A stretch of DNA of 64,000 bases from Gemmobacter sp. 24YEA27 (lineage in GTDB: Bacteria > Pseudomonadota > Alphaproteobacteria > Rhodobacterales > Rhodobacteraceae): NCBI RefSeq assembly GCF_030052995.1, contig NZ_JASJPW010000001.1, positions 554,501 to 618,500 on the forward strand. Reading direction: 5' to 3'. Every line of letters begins with the position of its first letter. Position 1 is the first letter of the stretch. The notes beneath the pieces are model-generated. The model did no database searches and was not told the origin of the DNA. It saw nothing but the letters and a program-made list of their open reading frames with translations. Below, one piece after another: positions 54,173 through 63,529 of this stretch. The translations under genes and the position numbers were made by a program.

Positions 54173-55282
54173 ATGATCAAGCGGCTCATAATTGCAGTCA
54201 TTCTTTTGGGAATAGTCGTCGGCGGAATCGTCTGGTTCAAGTTCTTTCGTGACGAGATGATTGCGCAGTTCCTCGGGGGGATGGTGCCGCCGCCGGTCGC
54301 GGTCAATGCCGAACCGGTGCAGCCGGTGACATGGGAGCCGGGCATCGACGCCATCGGCACTTCGCTGTCGCGCCAGGGGGTCGATCTGGCAATTGAGAGC
54401 GGTGGTCTGATCCGCGCGGTGCAATTTGCCGCCAATGACAAGGTCACCGAAGGTCAGATGATGATCCTGATCGACGATGACAGCGAGAAGGCGCAGCTCG
54501 GATCTGCCGAGGCGGCGCTCAAAGTCGCCCGCGCCGAGGAAAGCCGCGCCCGCACCCTGTCGGATCGCGGTGTCGGTGCCGCGACCACGCTGGAAAGCGC
54601 CGAGGCCCAGGTCGAAAGTGCTGCGGCGCAGGTGGCGATTGCGCAGACCGCGCTTGACCGCAAGACCCTGAAAGCCCCCTTCGCCGGGGTGATCGGCATC
54701 CCGCGGGTCGAGGTCGGGCAATATGTCTCGGCCGGCGAAATCTATGCGACACTGCAGGATCTCAGCCGGATGCGGGTCGATTTCTCGGTTCCTGAACAAC
54801 AGCTTGCCGTTCTGAAGATGGGCGGCGCGGTGACTGTCACTTCAGAGGTCGGCGATTTTTCCGCCACCGGCACGATCACCGGCATCGAGCCGCGCGTTGA
54901 CCCGAATACCCGCATGGTTTCGGTTCGGGCCGAGGTCGAAAACCTCTCGGGCGGGCTGGTTCCGGGGCAGTTCCTGCGCGTCCGCATCACGCTTCCGAAA
55001 GAGGAAGGCGTGATCGCGGTGCCGCAAACGGCGGTCAGCTCTTCGCTTTATGGCGATACGATCTATGTGATCCAGGACGGCGAGACGGCGGAAGAGCAGA
55101 AGGTCGAGCAGGTCTTCGTGAAGCTTGGTCGCCGCGCCGGCGGCCGGATCGAGGTCACCGAAGGGATCAAGGCGGGAGACCTGATCGTGACCTCGGGTCA
55201 GAACCGTCTGACCTCGGGCGCGCGGGTCAGGGTCGACAATTCTGTCGATCTGATGCCCAAAGCCGAAACCCAGGCCGAATAA
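54173..55282 (+). CDS. RND efflux periplasmic adaptor (membrane fusion) subunit
   Basis: A 369-residue HlyD/AcrA-type adaptor with an N-terminal membrane helix (IIAVILLGIVVGGIVWF). The lipoyl/barrel-sandwich and coiled-coil hairpin regions contain KVTEGQMMILIDDDSEKAQLGSAEAALK (outline) and the VEVGQYVSAGEIYATLQDLS return strand. AGGAG lies before the ATG. It starts ten bases upstream of the RND pump and joins it to an outer-membrane channel not present here. Substrates are unknown. Confidence 0.92.
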   Translation: MIKRLIIAVILLGIVVGGIVWFKFFRDEMIAQFLGGMVPPPVAVNAEPVQPVTWEPGIDAIGTSLSRQGVDLAIESGGLIRAVQFAANDKVTEGQMMILIDDDSEKAQLGSAEAALKVARAEESRARTLSDRGVGAATTLESAEAQVESAAAQVAIAQTALDRKTLKAPFAGVIGIPRVEVGQYVSAGEIYATLQDLSRMRVDFSVPEQQLAVLKMGGAVTVTSEVGDFSATGTITGIEPRVDPNTRMVSVRAEVENLSGGLVPGQFLRVRITLPKEEGVIAVPQTAVSSSLYGDTIYVIQDGETAEEQKVEQVFVKLGRRAGGRIEVTEGIKAGDLIVTSGQNRLTSGARVRVDNSVDLMPKAETQAE

Positions 55283-55292
55283 GGGGAAACGG

Positions 55293-58200
55293 ATGCATTT
55301 TTCTGAGATCTTCATCCGACGCCCGGTCCTTTCAACGGTCCTTGGCGCCCTGATCCTGTTTATCGGCCTCGCTTCGGTGGTGAACCTGCCGGTGCGCCAA
55401 TATCCCGAAGTCGAGGAATCGGTCATCACCATCAGCACCGTCTATGCCGGTGCCGATGCCGAACTGATCCAGGGCTTCATCACTTCGCCCATCGCCTCGG
55501 CGGTCTCGACCACCGAGAATGTGGATTACATCACCAGCGCCTCGCGGCAGTCGGTCTCCACCGTCACGGTGCAGATGAAACTGGGCGCCGACCCGGATAT
55601 CGCGCTGACTGAAGTCATGTCCAAGGTCAACCAGGTGCGCGGCAATCTGCCTTCCGACGCCGATGATCCGGTGATCCTGAAAGGCACCGGCCAGACCTTC
55701 GCGCTGATGTATCTGGCGGCGCAGAACCCGAATATGTCGTCCGAACAGCTGAATGAATATCTGGAACGCGTGATCAGCCCCAGGGTGACCAATATCCAGG
55801 GCGTGGCTCAGATGGATATTCTGGGCGGCCAGGAATTCACCATGCGGGTCTGGCTTGATCCGCTGAAGCTTTCGTCGCGCGGCGTGACGGCGGCAGAGGT
55901 GCTGGGGGCGATCAGGTCGTCGAACTTCCTCTCGGCACCGGGCAAAACCGAGAACGAATATTTCGTTTATTCGCTGACACTTGCCTCGACGCTGCAAGAT
56001 GCCGAAGCCTTTGGCGAGCTGCCGCTGGTGTCGGGTGAGAACGGCGTTGTGAAGCTGCGCGATGTCGCGCGGATCGAACTGGCCTCGGGCGAGCCGGAAG
56101 GAATCGTGACCTTCAAGGGCCAGCCCGGCACCTTTATCGGCATCATTCCGGCACCGGGCGAGAACCAGCTCGATGTGGCCTCGAATGTGCTTGAGGCGCT
56201 GCCCGAATTGCAGGCCACGTTGCCCCGGGGCATGGAAATCACCATGGTCTATGACAGCACCGAGACCATCGCCGCCTCGATTTCCGAGGTGTTCAAGACC
56301 ATCGCCGAGGCGGTTGCCATCGTGGTGGTGGTGATCTTGCTGTTCCTCGGGTCGTTCCGCTCGGTGCTGATGCCGATCGTCACCATTCCCCTGTCGCTGA
56401 TCGGGGTCTGCGCGATCATGCTGGCGCTTGGCTATTCGATCAACCTGCTGACGCTTCTGGCGATGGTGCTGGCGATCGGCCTTGTGGTGGATGATGCCAT
56501 CGTCGTGGTGGAAAACATCCACCGTCATATCGACGAGGGTCTCTCGCCACCCAAAGCCGCAATTCTGGGGATGAAAGAGATCACCGGCCCGGTGATCGCG
56601 ATGACGATCACGCTTGCCGCCGTGCTGGCGCCGCTGGCCTTTACCGGCGGCCTGACCGGGTCGCTGTTCACCGAATTCGCACTGACACTCGCCGGGTCGG
56701 TGATCATTTCGGGGGTCATCGCGCTGACCATCACCCCGCGATGTCGGCACGTCTGCTGACCCATGGCGAGCCCGGGCGCTTCCAGAAGATCGTCGACAAG
56801 ACGCTGAACGGGCTTGCGAACTGGTATGAGCGGCGCATCTCGTCGTCGCTGGATTACCGGCCCGTGACCCTTCTGATGGTGGTCTCGTTGCTGGGCGCGA
56901 CGGGCTTCATGCTGACGAACACCTCGTCAGAACTGGCACCCGAAGAAGATCAGGGCGCGCTGTTCGCGCTGATGAATGCCCCGCGCTATGCGACGCTGGA
57001 TTACACCCAGGCCTTTGCCACGGAAATCACCAACCGCACCAAAGACATCGAAGAGGTCGAGACCTATTTCTCGGTCGCGGGCATGGGGACGCCGAATACC
57101 GGTTTCTATATCTGGGCGCTGAAGGACTGGGCCAATCGCAGCCGCAGCCAGGAAGAGATCAAACAGCAGATCCAGGGCGTTCTCGACAATGCGCCGGGGA
57201 TGCAGAGCTTCGTCTTCGCACCGCCCTCGCTGCCCGGCGCGGGCGGTGGGCTGCCGATCTCGATGGTGATCCAGTCGATCCACGCCCCGAACGCGTGGTC
57301 GAAGTCGCGGATGAGATCTACCAGAAGGCGATGGCCAGCGGCCTCTTCATCGTCGTGCAGAACTCGATGTCGTTTGACGCACCCCAGGTGCGGGTGACGA
57401 TTGACCGCGACCGCGCCGCCAATCTTGGCGTTTCGGTCTCGGATATCGGCACCACGCTTGGCCTCCTGGTCGGTGGCGGCGCAGTGGCGCAGTTTGACCG
57501 CGACTCGAACAGCTATGATATCGTGACCCAGGTCCCGTCTGAATGGCGCGACAACCCCGAGCGGCTGAATGACTTTTTCGTCCGGTCCTCTTCGGGCGCG
57601 ATGCTGCCTTTGTCTGCGGTGATCAATCTTGCCCCGGGCGTCGCAGCCTCGTCGATCGAGCAGTTCAACCAGCTTAACTCGGCCACGCTGTCGGCAATGG
57701 CGATGCCCGGCGTGTCCAGCGGCACCGCACTGGCAAAGCTTGAAGAGATTGCCGCAGAGGTCCTGCCGGATGGCTTCTTCATCGACTATTCCGGCCAGTC
57801 GCGGCTGGAAAAGACCGAAGGCAATACGATCATGCTGGCCTTCGGGGCGGCAATCATCGTGATCTACCTGGTTCTGGCCGCGCAGTTCGAAAGCTTCCGC
57901 GATCCCTTCATCATCATGATGTCGGTGCCACTGTCGATTTTCGGCGCGCTTTTGCCGCTGTATATGGGGGCGAGCACGCTCAACATCTACACTCAGGTGG
58001 GTCTGATCACACTGATAGGTCTGATCACGAAACACGGGATCCTGATGGTGGAATTCGCCAACCAGCAGCGCGAGGATCACGGGCTGTCGCGGCGCGCAGC
58101 AATTGTCGCGGCGGCGAAAACCCGTCTGCGCCCGATCCTGATGACCACTGCGGCCATGGCTCTGGCCGTGGTGCCGCTGATCATCGCGGAAGGCGCGGGG

Positions 58201-58374
58201 GCCGCGGCGCGGCAGGCGATGGGTCTGGTGATCTTCACCGGCCTGTTGATCGGGACGCTCTTCACCCTCTTTGTGGTGCCGATGTTCTACACGCTGATCT
58301 CGCGCTCAGATGCCGCTTACGCCTTGCACAAACGGCAGGTGGAGCAGCAATTCGGGTCCAGCCCGGCACATTGA
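55293..58374 (+). pseudogene. RND multidrug efflux pump (HAE1 type), two frameshifts
   Basis: An inner-membrane proton-driven exporter of about 1027 residues. FIRRPVLSTVLGALIL starts helix 1, and the proton-relay aspartates are in GLVVDDAIVVVENIHRH of helix 4. A C-terminal VLAAQFESFRDPFIIMMSVPLS block is typical. The frame breaks twice. Near 56736-56741 ALTITP continues as MSARLLTHGEPGRF after one missing base. In the C4 run 57285-57288 IHAP continues as RVVEVADEIYQKA after another. With both restored the protein is full length. It is an AcrB/MexB relative. Confidence 0.88.
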
Positions 58375-58392
58375 GCCGGCAAAACACACCGG

Positions 58393-58419
58393 AAAGGAGG
58401 GCTCCGGCCCTCCTTTTTC
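58393..58419 (+). terminator. Intrinsic terminator after the RND pump
   Basis: A perfect 9-bp stem AAAGGAGGG (58393-58401) / CCCTCCTTT (58408-58416) with a 6-base loop and a TTTCT tail, directly after the pump stop codon. A textbook rho-independent terminator. Confidence 0.92.
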
Positions 58420-59016
58420 TTTGCGCGCTCCCATGCCGGTGGCGCGGTTTCACCGCCCGATGGCTATAAAACCTTCATATTTTTCATGGAAGCTCGCCGC
58501 CAAGATCATGGCCCTGGCGCCATTCCGCCGGCAAATCTGTCTGATTCTGGCAGAAGTGCTTGCGGCTGACGCCGACATGAAGAAAACTTACGCTGCACCG
58601 GGGCGTGCGCGACGGCGGGATAATCGCCCGCTCGCAGCTCCGGACCGGCAATTATGGGAACACGGGTGAAACTCGGTCACGTCACAGCGCGGCAGACGCG
58701 CAGGTCAGTCGGCATATCATGCCGCGCCCCCGCCAGATCGCGGGGCACCTGCAACACGGGTGTCACAGGCGCAGGCCGTGGCACCTCTTCTGCCGAACCG
58801 GCCGCCGCGCCGGCCCCCTCGGATGAGGGCTCAGGCAGTATAGGGCGAAGTCTCGACGCCCAGCCCCCGCGCCCCGACGAAGGGAAACCTTCGTAAGAAG
58901 GCCCCTCTTACCCCTGATACCCCTGCCCTGCCCTTTTGCGGGCAGTCACGCCAACCATTACGCCAACCGCGCCGGGATGATCCCGGCGCGGCTTTCTCAC
59001 TTCGGAGCCAAGCCTC
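58420..59016 (+). other. Long non-coding leader/intergenic region before the TerC gene
   Basis: About 600 bases with no convincing gene. An AT-rich patch at 58460-58492 (TATAAAACCTTCATATTTTTC in pieces) could be a promoter. Small hairpins occur throughout. Just before the TerC start a perfect 11-bp stem, CCGCGCCGGGA (58967-58977) / TCCCGGCGCGG (58981-58991), is followed by CTTTCTC and could be an attenuator. I could not match a known riboswitch. Confidence 0.5.
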
Positions 59017-60570
59017 GTGTTATTTGAATGGATGTCTGACCCGGCCGCCTGGGCCGGCCTCGCGACACTGATCGTTCTTGAGATCGTCCTGGGGATCGAC
59101 AACCTCGTCTTCATTGCCGTCCTCGCCGACAAGCTGCCCGCGCATCAGCGCGACCGCGCCCGCATTATCGGCCTGTCGCTGGCTTTGATCATGCGTTTTG
59201 TACTGCTGGCCTCGATCGCCTGGATCGTGACGCTGCAGTCAAACCTGTTCACCATATTCGGACATGGTTTCTCGGGGCGCGATCTCATCCTGATCTTCGG
59301 CGGTCTGTTCCTGCTGTTCAAAGGAACAATGGAGCTGCATGAGCGGCTGGAGGGGCATTCCGGCCAAAAAGAGGGGTCTGTCGTCCAGGTCGCCTTCTGG
59401 CAGGTCCTTTTGCAGATCGTGGTGCTGGATGCGGTGTTTTCGCTGGATTCGGTGATCACCGCCGTCGGCATGGTTCAGCATCTTTCCATCATGTATATCG
59501 CCGTGCTGGTCGCGATGGCGGTCATGCTGCTGATGTCGAAGACGCTGATGAATTTCGTCTCAAAACACCCGACCGTGGTCATTCTCTGCCTTGGCTTCCT
59601 TATGATGATCGGTTTCTCGCTGATTGTTGAGGGTTTCGGCTTCCACATCCCGAAGGGCTATCTCTATGCCGCCATCGGCTTCTCGGTGGGGATCGAGGCG
59701 CTGAACCAGATCGGCCGCGCCAATCGCGAACGCTACATCACCTCGGGCGACCTGCGCGACCGCACGGCCGAGGCGGTGTTGCGGCTTCTGGGCGGGCGTA
59801 AGGGCGAGGATCTGGGCGGCACAGCGGATGTGATCGCCGACCGCTCGGCCGAGCAGGCCCTGTTCGCGCAGGAAGAGAAAGAGATGATCCAGGGTGTTCT
59901 GGGTCTCACCGACCGGCCTGCGACCTCGGTGATGACACCAAGGAACGAGATCGACTGGATCGATCTCGACTCCGACGAGGCGAAGATCCGCGAACAGATC
60001 CTCGATCAGAAGCATTCCCGTTTCCTGATCGCACGCGGCAGCCTCGATGAGTTTTCAGGCGTGGCGCTGGCGCGTGATCTGATGCGCGATCTGCTGACGG
60101 ATGGTCATATCAGTGTCGAGCGTTCGGTGCGAGAACCGCTGGTGCTGCATGAAAGCGTCTCGGTGCTGCGCCTGATGGAGCAGCTGCGCCGGGCCCCGGT
60201 GCAGCTTGCCGTGATCGTTGACGAATTCGGATCTCTCGAAGGGATCGTCACCCCCACCGATGTGCTGGAGGCGATTGCCGGCGACTTCCCCGACGAGGAT
60301 GAAGCGCCTCTGACCGAGGAACGCGCCGAGGATGGGTCCTGGCTGGTCGATGGCTGGATGGATATCCGCCGCGCGAGCGCGCTGTTCGAGGCCGATCTCG
60401 AGGATGAAACCGAGCGCTATTCGACCCTTGCCGGCTATATCCTCTGGCGGCATGGCAATATGCCGGTCGAAGGAGAAAAGCTGGAATTCGACGGGCTGGA
60501 ATTCGAGATCGTCGCGATGAATGGCCGCGCCATAGACAAGGTCCGCGTCCGCCGGTCTGAAGCGGCGTGA
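59017..60570 (+). CDS. TerC-family membrane protein with CBS and CorC/HlyC domains
   Basis: A 517-residue protein. The N-terminal TerC domain has about seven helices and conserved acidic residues for metal ([31 protein letters not shown]). Two CBS motifs ([28 protein letters not shown]) and a C-terminal transporter-associated CorC_HlyC domain follow. This is the YegH/YoaE-like layout. TerC proteins are implicated in manganese or tellurite resistance and in metallating exported proteins. The start is GTG at 59017 with CGGAG upstream. A long leader precedes the gene. Confidence 0.88.
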   Translation: MLFEWMSDPAAWAGLATLIVLEIVLGIDNLVFIAVLADKLPAHQRDRARIIGLSLALIMRFVLLASIAWIVTLQSNLFTIFGHGFSGRDLILIFGGLFLLFKGTMELHERLEGHSGQKEGSVVQVAFWQVLLQIVVLDAVFSLDSVITAVGMVQHLSIMYIAVLVAMAVMLLMSKTLMNFVSKHPTVVILCLGFLMMIGFSLIVEGFGFHIPKGYLYAAIGFSVGIEALNQIGRANRERYITSGDLRDRTAEAVLRLLGGRKGEDLGGTADVIADRSAEQALFAQEEKEMIQGVLGLTDRPATSVMTPRNEIDWIDLDSDEAKIREQILDQKHSRFLIARGSLDEFSGVALARDLMRDLLTDGHISVERSVREPLVLHESVSVLRLMEQLRRAPVQLAVIVDEFGSLEGIVTPTDVLEAIAGDFPDEDEAPLTEERAEDGSWLVDGWMDIRRASALFEADLEDETERYSTLAGYILWRHGNMPVEGEKLEFDGLEFEIVAMNGRAIDKVRVRRSEAA

Positions 60571-60621
60571 GCATGTCAGTAAGAGTTTAATAGAAACAGA
60601 GGCTTAATCTTCTTGGTGGAA

Positions 60622-60674
60622 GGAAGAGCTGCGGCCACAGTGAGCGACAGTGCACTGATGGCCGCAGCTCTTCC
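60622..60674. repeat. Strong perfect inverted repeat before the TadG-like gene
   Basis: Arms GGAAGAGCTGCGGCCA (60622-60637) and TGGCCGCAGCTCTTCC (60659-60674) pair perfectly for 16 bp. The loop contains a further CAGTG/CACTG 5-bp stem. It ends five bases before the TadG-like ATG and lacks a poly-T tail, so it is not an ordinary terminator. Confidence 0.8.
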
Positions 60675-60679
60675 GGACA

Positions 60680-62375
60680 ATGCCACCCGACATGATCCGT
60701 TTTCCACATATTGGCGCCCTGCGCCGCTGGCTTGCCGATACCACCGGCAGCGTGACGATCTTTTTCGTGGTGATCTTTCCGATCCTGATGCTGATCGGTG
60801 GCCTGGCAACAGATGCCGTGCGGCTCAATGCGCAGAAACGCTATACCCAGTCTCAGGCTGACCTGGCCGCCCAAAGCGCGGCGCGGTTCCTGCCCGATCC
60901 GGTGAAGGTGCGCGCCATTGCCCGCAAAGTGGTGGCGGTGAACACGCTCTATGGTGAGATCGAATTGCAAAATTCGGATATCCTGCTCGGCAGCTACAGC
61001 GCGCAAGGCGGGTTTGTGCCACATGCGAACCAGGCCAGTCCGACCGGCGCCAGCGCGGTGATGGTAAAGGTGCCCTCGCGCTACCATCCGCTGCTTCTTG
61101 GCCCGGTCATGCGCGATGAGAATGTGGTGATCAGGCGCTCGGCCGTGGCGGGGCAACAGGCTGTGGTGGTCTTCACGCTGCGCAACCGCCTGCTCGGGGT
61201 GAACACCCGCAAAGCGATCCTCGATCCGGTGCTCTCTGGCCTTGGGATCGGGCTGAACGTGCCGGTTCTCAGCTATGAAGGGCTGGCGAATACCAGGGTC
61301 AAAGTCGAGGATCTCCTGTCACTGGTCTCGCTTGGTCTTGCAACCGAGGTCTTCACCTTTAACGATGTGCTGCATTTGCCCCTGACAGGGCCGCGCCTTT
61401 TTACCGGACTCGTCCAGGCCGGAGGTCTGCCGGCGGGCGCCCTGCCAGCGGCGGCGCATGGCGGTCAGCCGGTGACCCTCGCCGAAGTGATGAACATCTC
61501 GCCCGGCCTGTTGAACGCCAGGATCGGGGATGTGCTGCCGGATGTAACGGTGAATGCCTTTGATCTGGTGATGGCCTTCCTCGGTCTTGCCGCCGATCCC
61601 AAACAGCGGCTGGATATTGGCACCGGGCTCAATCTCGGGCCGCTGGCCAATGTCGGGCTGAAGATCGGCCTTGTGCGCCCGCCGGTGATTGGCATTGGCC
61701 GGATCGGAGACACCCCGCCGCCACGTGCCTCGGTGTCGCAGGTCGATGTGGCGCTTGGCGCAGATACGATCAACGCCGGGAATACCGCACTCTTGCGGGT
61801 CGCTCTGAATGTGGGCCTGGGGACGGCAGACGCCGTCGCGCTCAGCCTCAATTGCGGGGCGACTCAGCCCGCGGATCAGCTCGCACTCTTTCGGGCCGAG
61901 ACCGCGCCGGTCGAGCTTGCACTCAGGGTCGGGCTGCTCGATTCCCGTGCCAATGTCGCACCCGCAGATATGAACCGTGTCAAGCTGGCGCGCGGGTTAA
62001 GGATGTGCCGATCCGCCTCGACCAGTTCCGCAAGCCGGTGCCGGTGCGCAACCCGCTGACCCTTTCCCGCCTGGTCGCCGATGTCAGCACTTTCCTCGAT
62101 TCGGTCCGAAATGATCTGCAGGCCCAGGTCAATGCCAGGGCCTGCGAGGGAGGGTTGCTGTCCCTGCTTTCCTGCCCGCTGTTTACGGTGGTGAATGCGA
62201 CGGTCTCCGCGCTGCTTTCGGTGCTCAGCGGCCTGATCAGCAGCATTTCCTCACTCCTCGCCTCGCTGGGGTGGATGCCATCGTGCAGGCTTTGCTGGAT
62301 CTCCTGGGAATCAGCGTGGCCCAGGCAGATCTTATCCTCGACGACTACAGCTGCAGCACCTCTGTCCTGCAATAG
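60680..62375 (+). pseudogene. TadG-like Flp-pilus/secretion protein, two frameshifts
   Basis: A membrane-anchored protein of about 565 residues after correction. The N-terminal TadE/TadG-type helix is in TTGSVTIFFVVIFPILMLIGGLATDAVRL (outline), which is typical of DUF2134/TadG proteins. The long remainder is predicted to be exported. The frame breaks near 61991-61996, where NRVKL continues as ARVKDVPIRLDQFRKP, and near 62268-62272, where LLASLG continues as VDAIVQALLDLLGISVAQADL. Each needs one extra G. It ends DDYSCSTSVLQ at the stop 62373-62375. No other tad genes are nearby. Confidence 0.75.
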
Positions 62376-62537
62376 GCGGGGGGCCGGCCAGCACCAGGCC
62401 GCAGGCCGACCCGCCCCGACTCTCCGCCTCGATGCCCCCCAAACACCGCCGGCCGGCCGCCTCGCGTTGATTTCCTGCAAAGAGCCGGGAATGCCCCTTG
62501 CAAAACCCCTGCTCTGGCGCTATCCCGCCTCAATGGT

Positions 62538-62614
62538 CGGAGCGTAGCGCAGCCTGGTAGCGCACCTGCTTCGGGAGCAGGGGGTCGGAGGTTCGAATCC
62601 TCTCGCTCCGACCA
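62538..62614 (+). tRNA. tRNA-Pro (anticodon CGG)
   Basis: The cloverleaf is clear: acceptor CGGAGCG (62538-62544) with CGCTCCG (62604-62610), an anticodon stem CCTGC/GCAGG enclosing TTCGGGA (anticodon CGG, reading CCG), and a T loop GGTTCGAATCC. The CCA end is encoded (62612-62614). The unusual C1-G72 acceptor pair with G37 fits bacterial tRNA-Pro. Confidence 0.96.
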
Positions 62615-63529
62615 ATTTCCCGAATAATTGCAAACACTTAGTGCCATGTCGTCTAATACGACTCGCTCGTGCAAAAGCCATCATAGCGGCATACTGGCCG
62701 GTCGGGCTTCACGCGATTCTAGCCGGTGCCGCGCTTCCCGAAACTCGTCGCGATCATAGGCCTTCGGTTCGAGCCACCAGCGCCTGCCGTTTTTGTCCTG
62801 AGTGGCGAGACTGCGCATGTCATCCTGCCGCAGGACATAGCAGACAGGGTTTCCTTTTCCAGATTCCCGCCGGAATGCTTGGTCCACCAGCTTTCCGGGA
62901 TGGCCTTGTCCCTGATGGCAGACCACTGCATGTCGGGGACAGCAGCCATGTGCCGGTGGCGGATACGGCGCGAACTCTACCTCCGATCCCGATCACAAAG
63001 GGTTGTTCCTGCTGGCTCTTGGGGCCGCGCGACCGCCCAATGACCGTGGTGGGGGTCAGGGCGCTCTCCATCTCGTCCCACGAAGGCCGGGTCGCATAAG
63101 TCGGCTTCCTCGGCGATCTTCCGGCGCATCTGTTCGCCGGTCAGCCAGTGGTCTCCGGATTTGGTGGGCGGGTTGCCCGGGGGCTTCGGTGGACGCGGCG
63201 GTTCGTCTTGGCGACCCTGACGACGTAGCTGTTACTCCTCGCGGCGGTTGGCGGCATGGATGAAGGACAGACGCGGACTGTTCGTCCACGCGCTGGCCCC
63301 CATCAGGATTTCACGCCGAAAGACCCGATGATTGGCTAAAGGTCTCTCGGAGGTGATCAGCCCCTTTCGTTCATAGAAGTGGAGCGTGGAAATGGCGAAG
63401 TCGATCATCGTAAGCCTGAGGTCACGCACTCTGACCAGCGCTTGCAATCAGACCGTCTCTCTCCCGTCCTGATCGTCGAAGAGACGAGCTTCGCGTGGCC
63501 TTTGCTACCCGAAGCCCCGGATCGCCCGC
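62615..63529. other. Degenerate region downstream of tRNA-Pro
   Basis: About 900 bases between the tRNA and a TPR gene, containing only short, overlapping and mutually exclusive frames. On the minus strand, pieces in different frames look like parts of once longer proteins (for example LTGEQMRRKIAEEADL and SALTPTTVIGRSRGPKSQQ). I cannot name them. A SoxR-like fragment lies at 63290-63405. The picture is of decayed accessory DNA next to a tRNA, a common integration point. Confidence 0.5.
63290..63405 (-). pseudogene. SoxR-like MerR regulator remnant
   Basis: A minus-strand fragment reads STLHFYERKGLITSERPLANHRVFRREIL, given here in part, matching the DNA-binding wing of SoxR/MerR proteins (SALHFYE-x-KGLI). 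The N-terminal start and the dimerisation and Fe-S domain are missing, so the remnant cannot be functional. Confidence 0.5.

Noticed and set aside
58600..58700. Cobalamin-aptamer-like boxes (GGGAACACGGGTGAAACTC)
   Set aside because: Two adjacent boxes resemble the aptamer start, but the B12 box and the closing segment are absent and the gene downstream has no cobalamin link.
58654..58896. 80-residue frame in the TerC leader
   Set aside because: Ser/Pro/Gly-rich composition, no ribosome site and no recognisable motif; it is typical of a chance frame in GC-rich DNA.
58420..59016. yybP-ykoY manganese riboswitch before the TerC gene
   Set aside because: I looked for the conserved GGGGAGUA and CAACAUACU-type segments in the expected order and did not find them on either strand; only generic hairpins are present.
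60613..60861. Frame running through the perfect hairpin into the TadG-like gene
   Set aside because: It overlaps the TadG-like gene in another frame, and its N-terminus is just the palindrome translated.
62681..63071. Minus-strand frames after tRNA-Pro as real genes
   Set aside because: Several frames overlap one another in different phases, none has a good start site, and each covers only part of what looks like an older protein.
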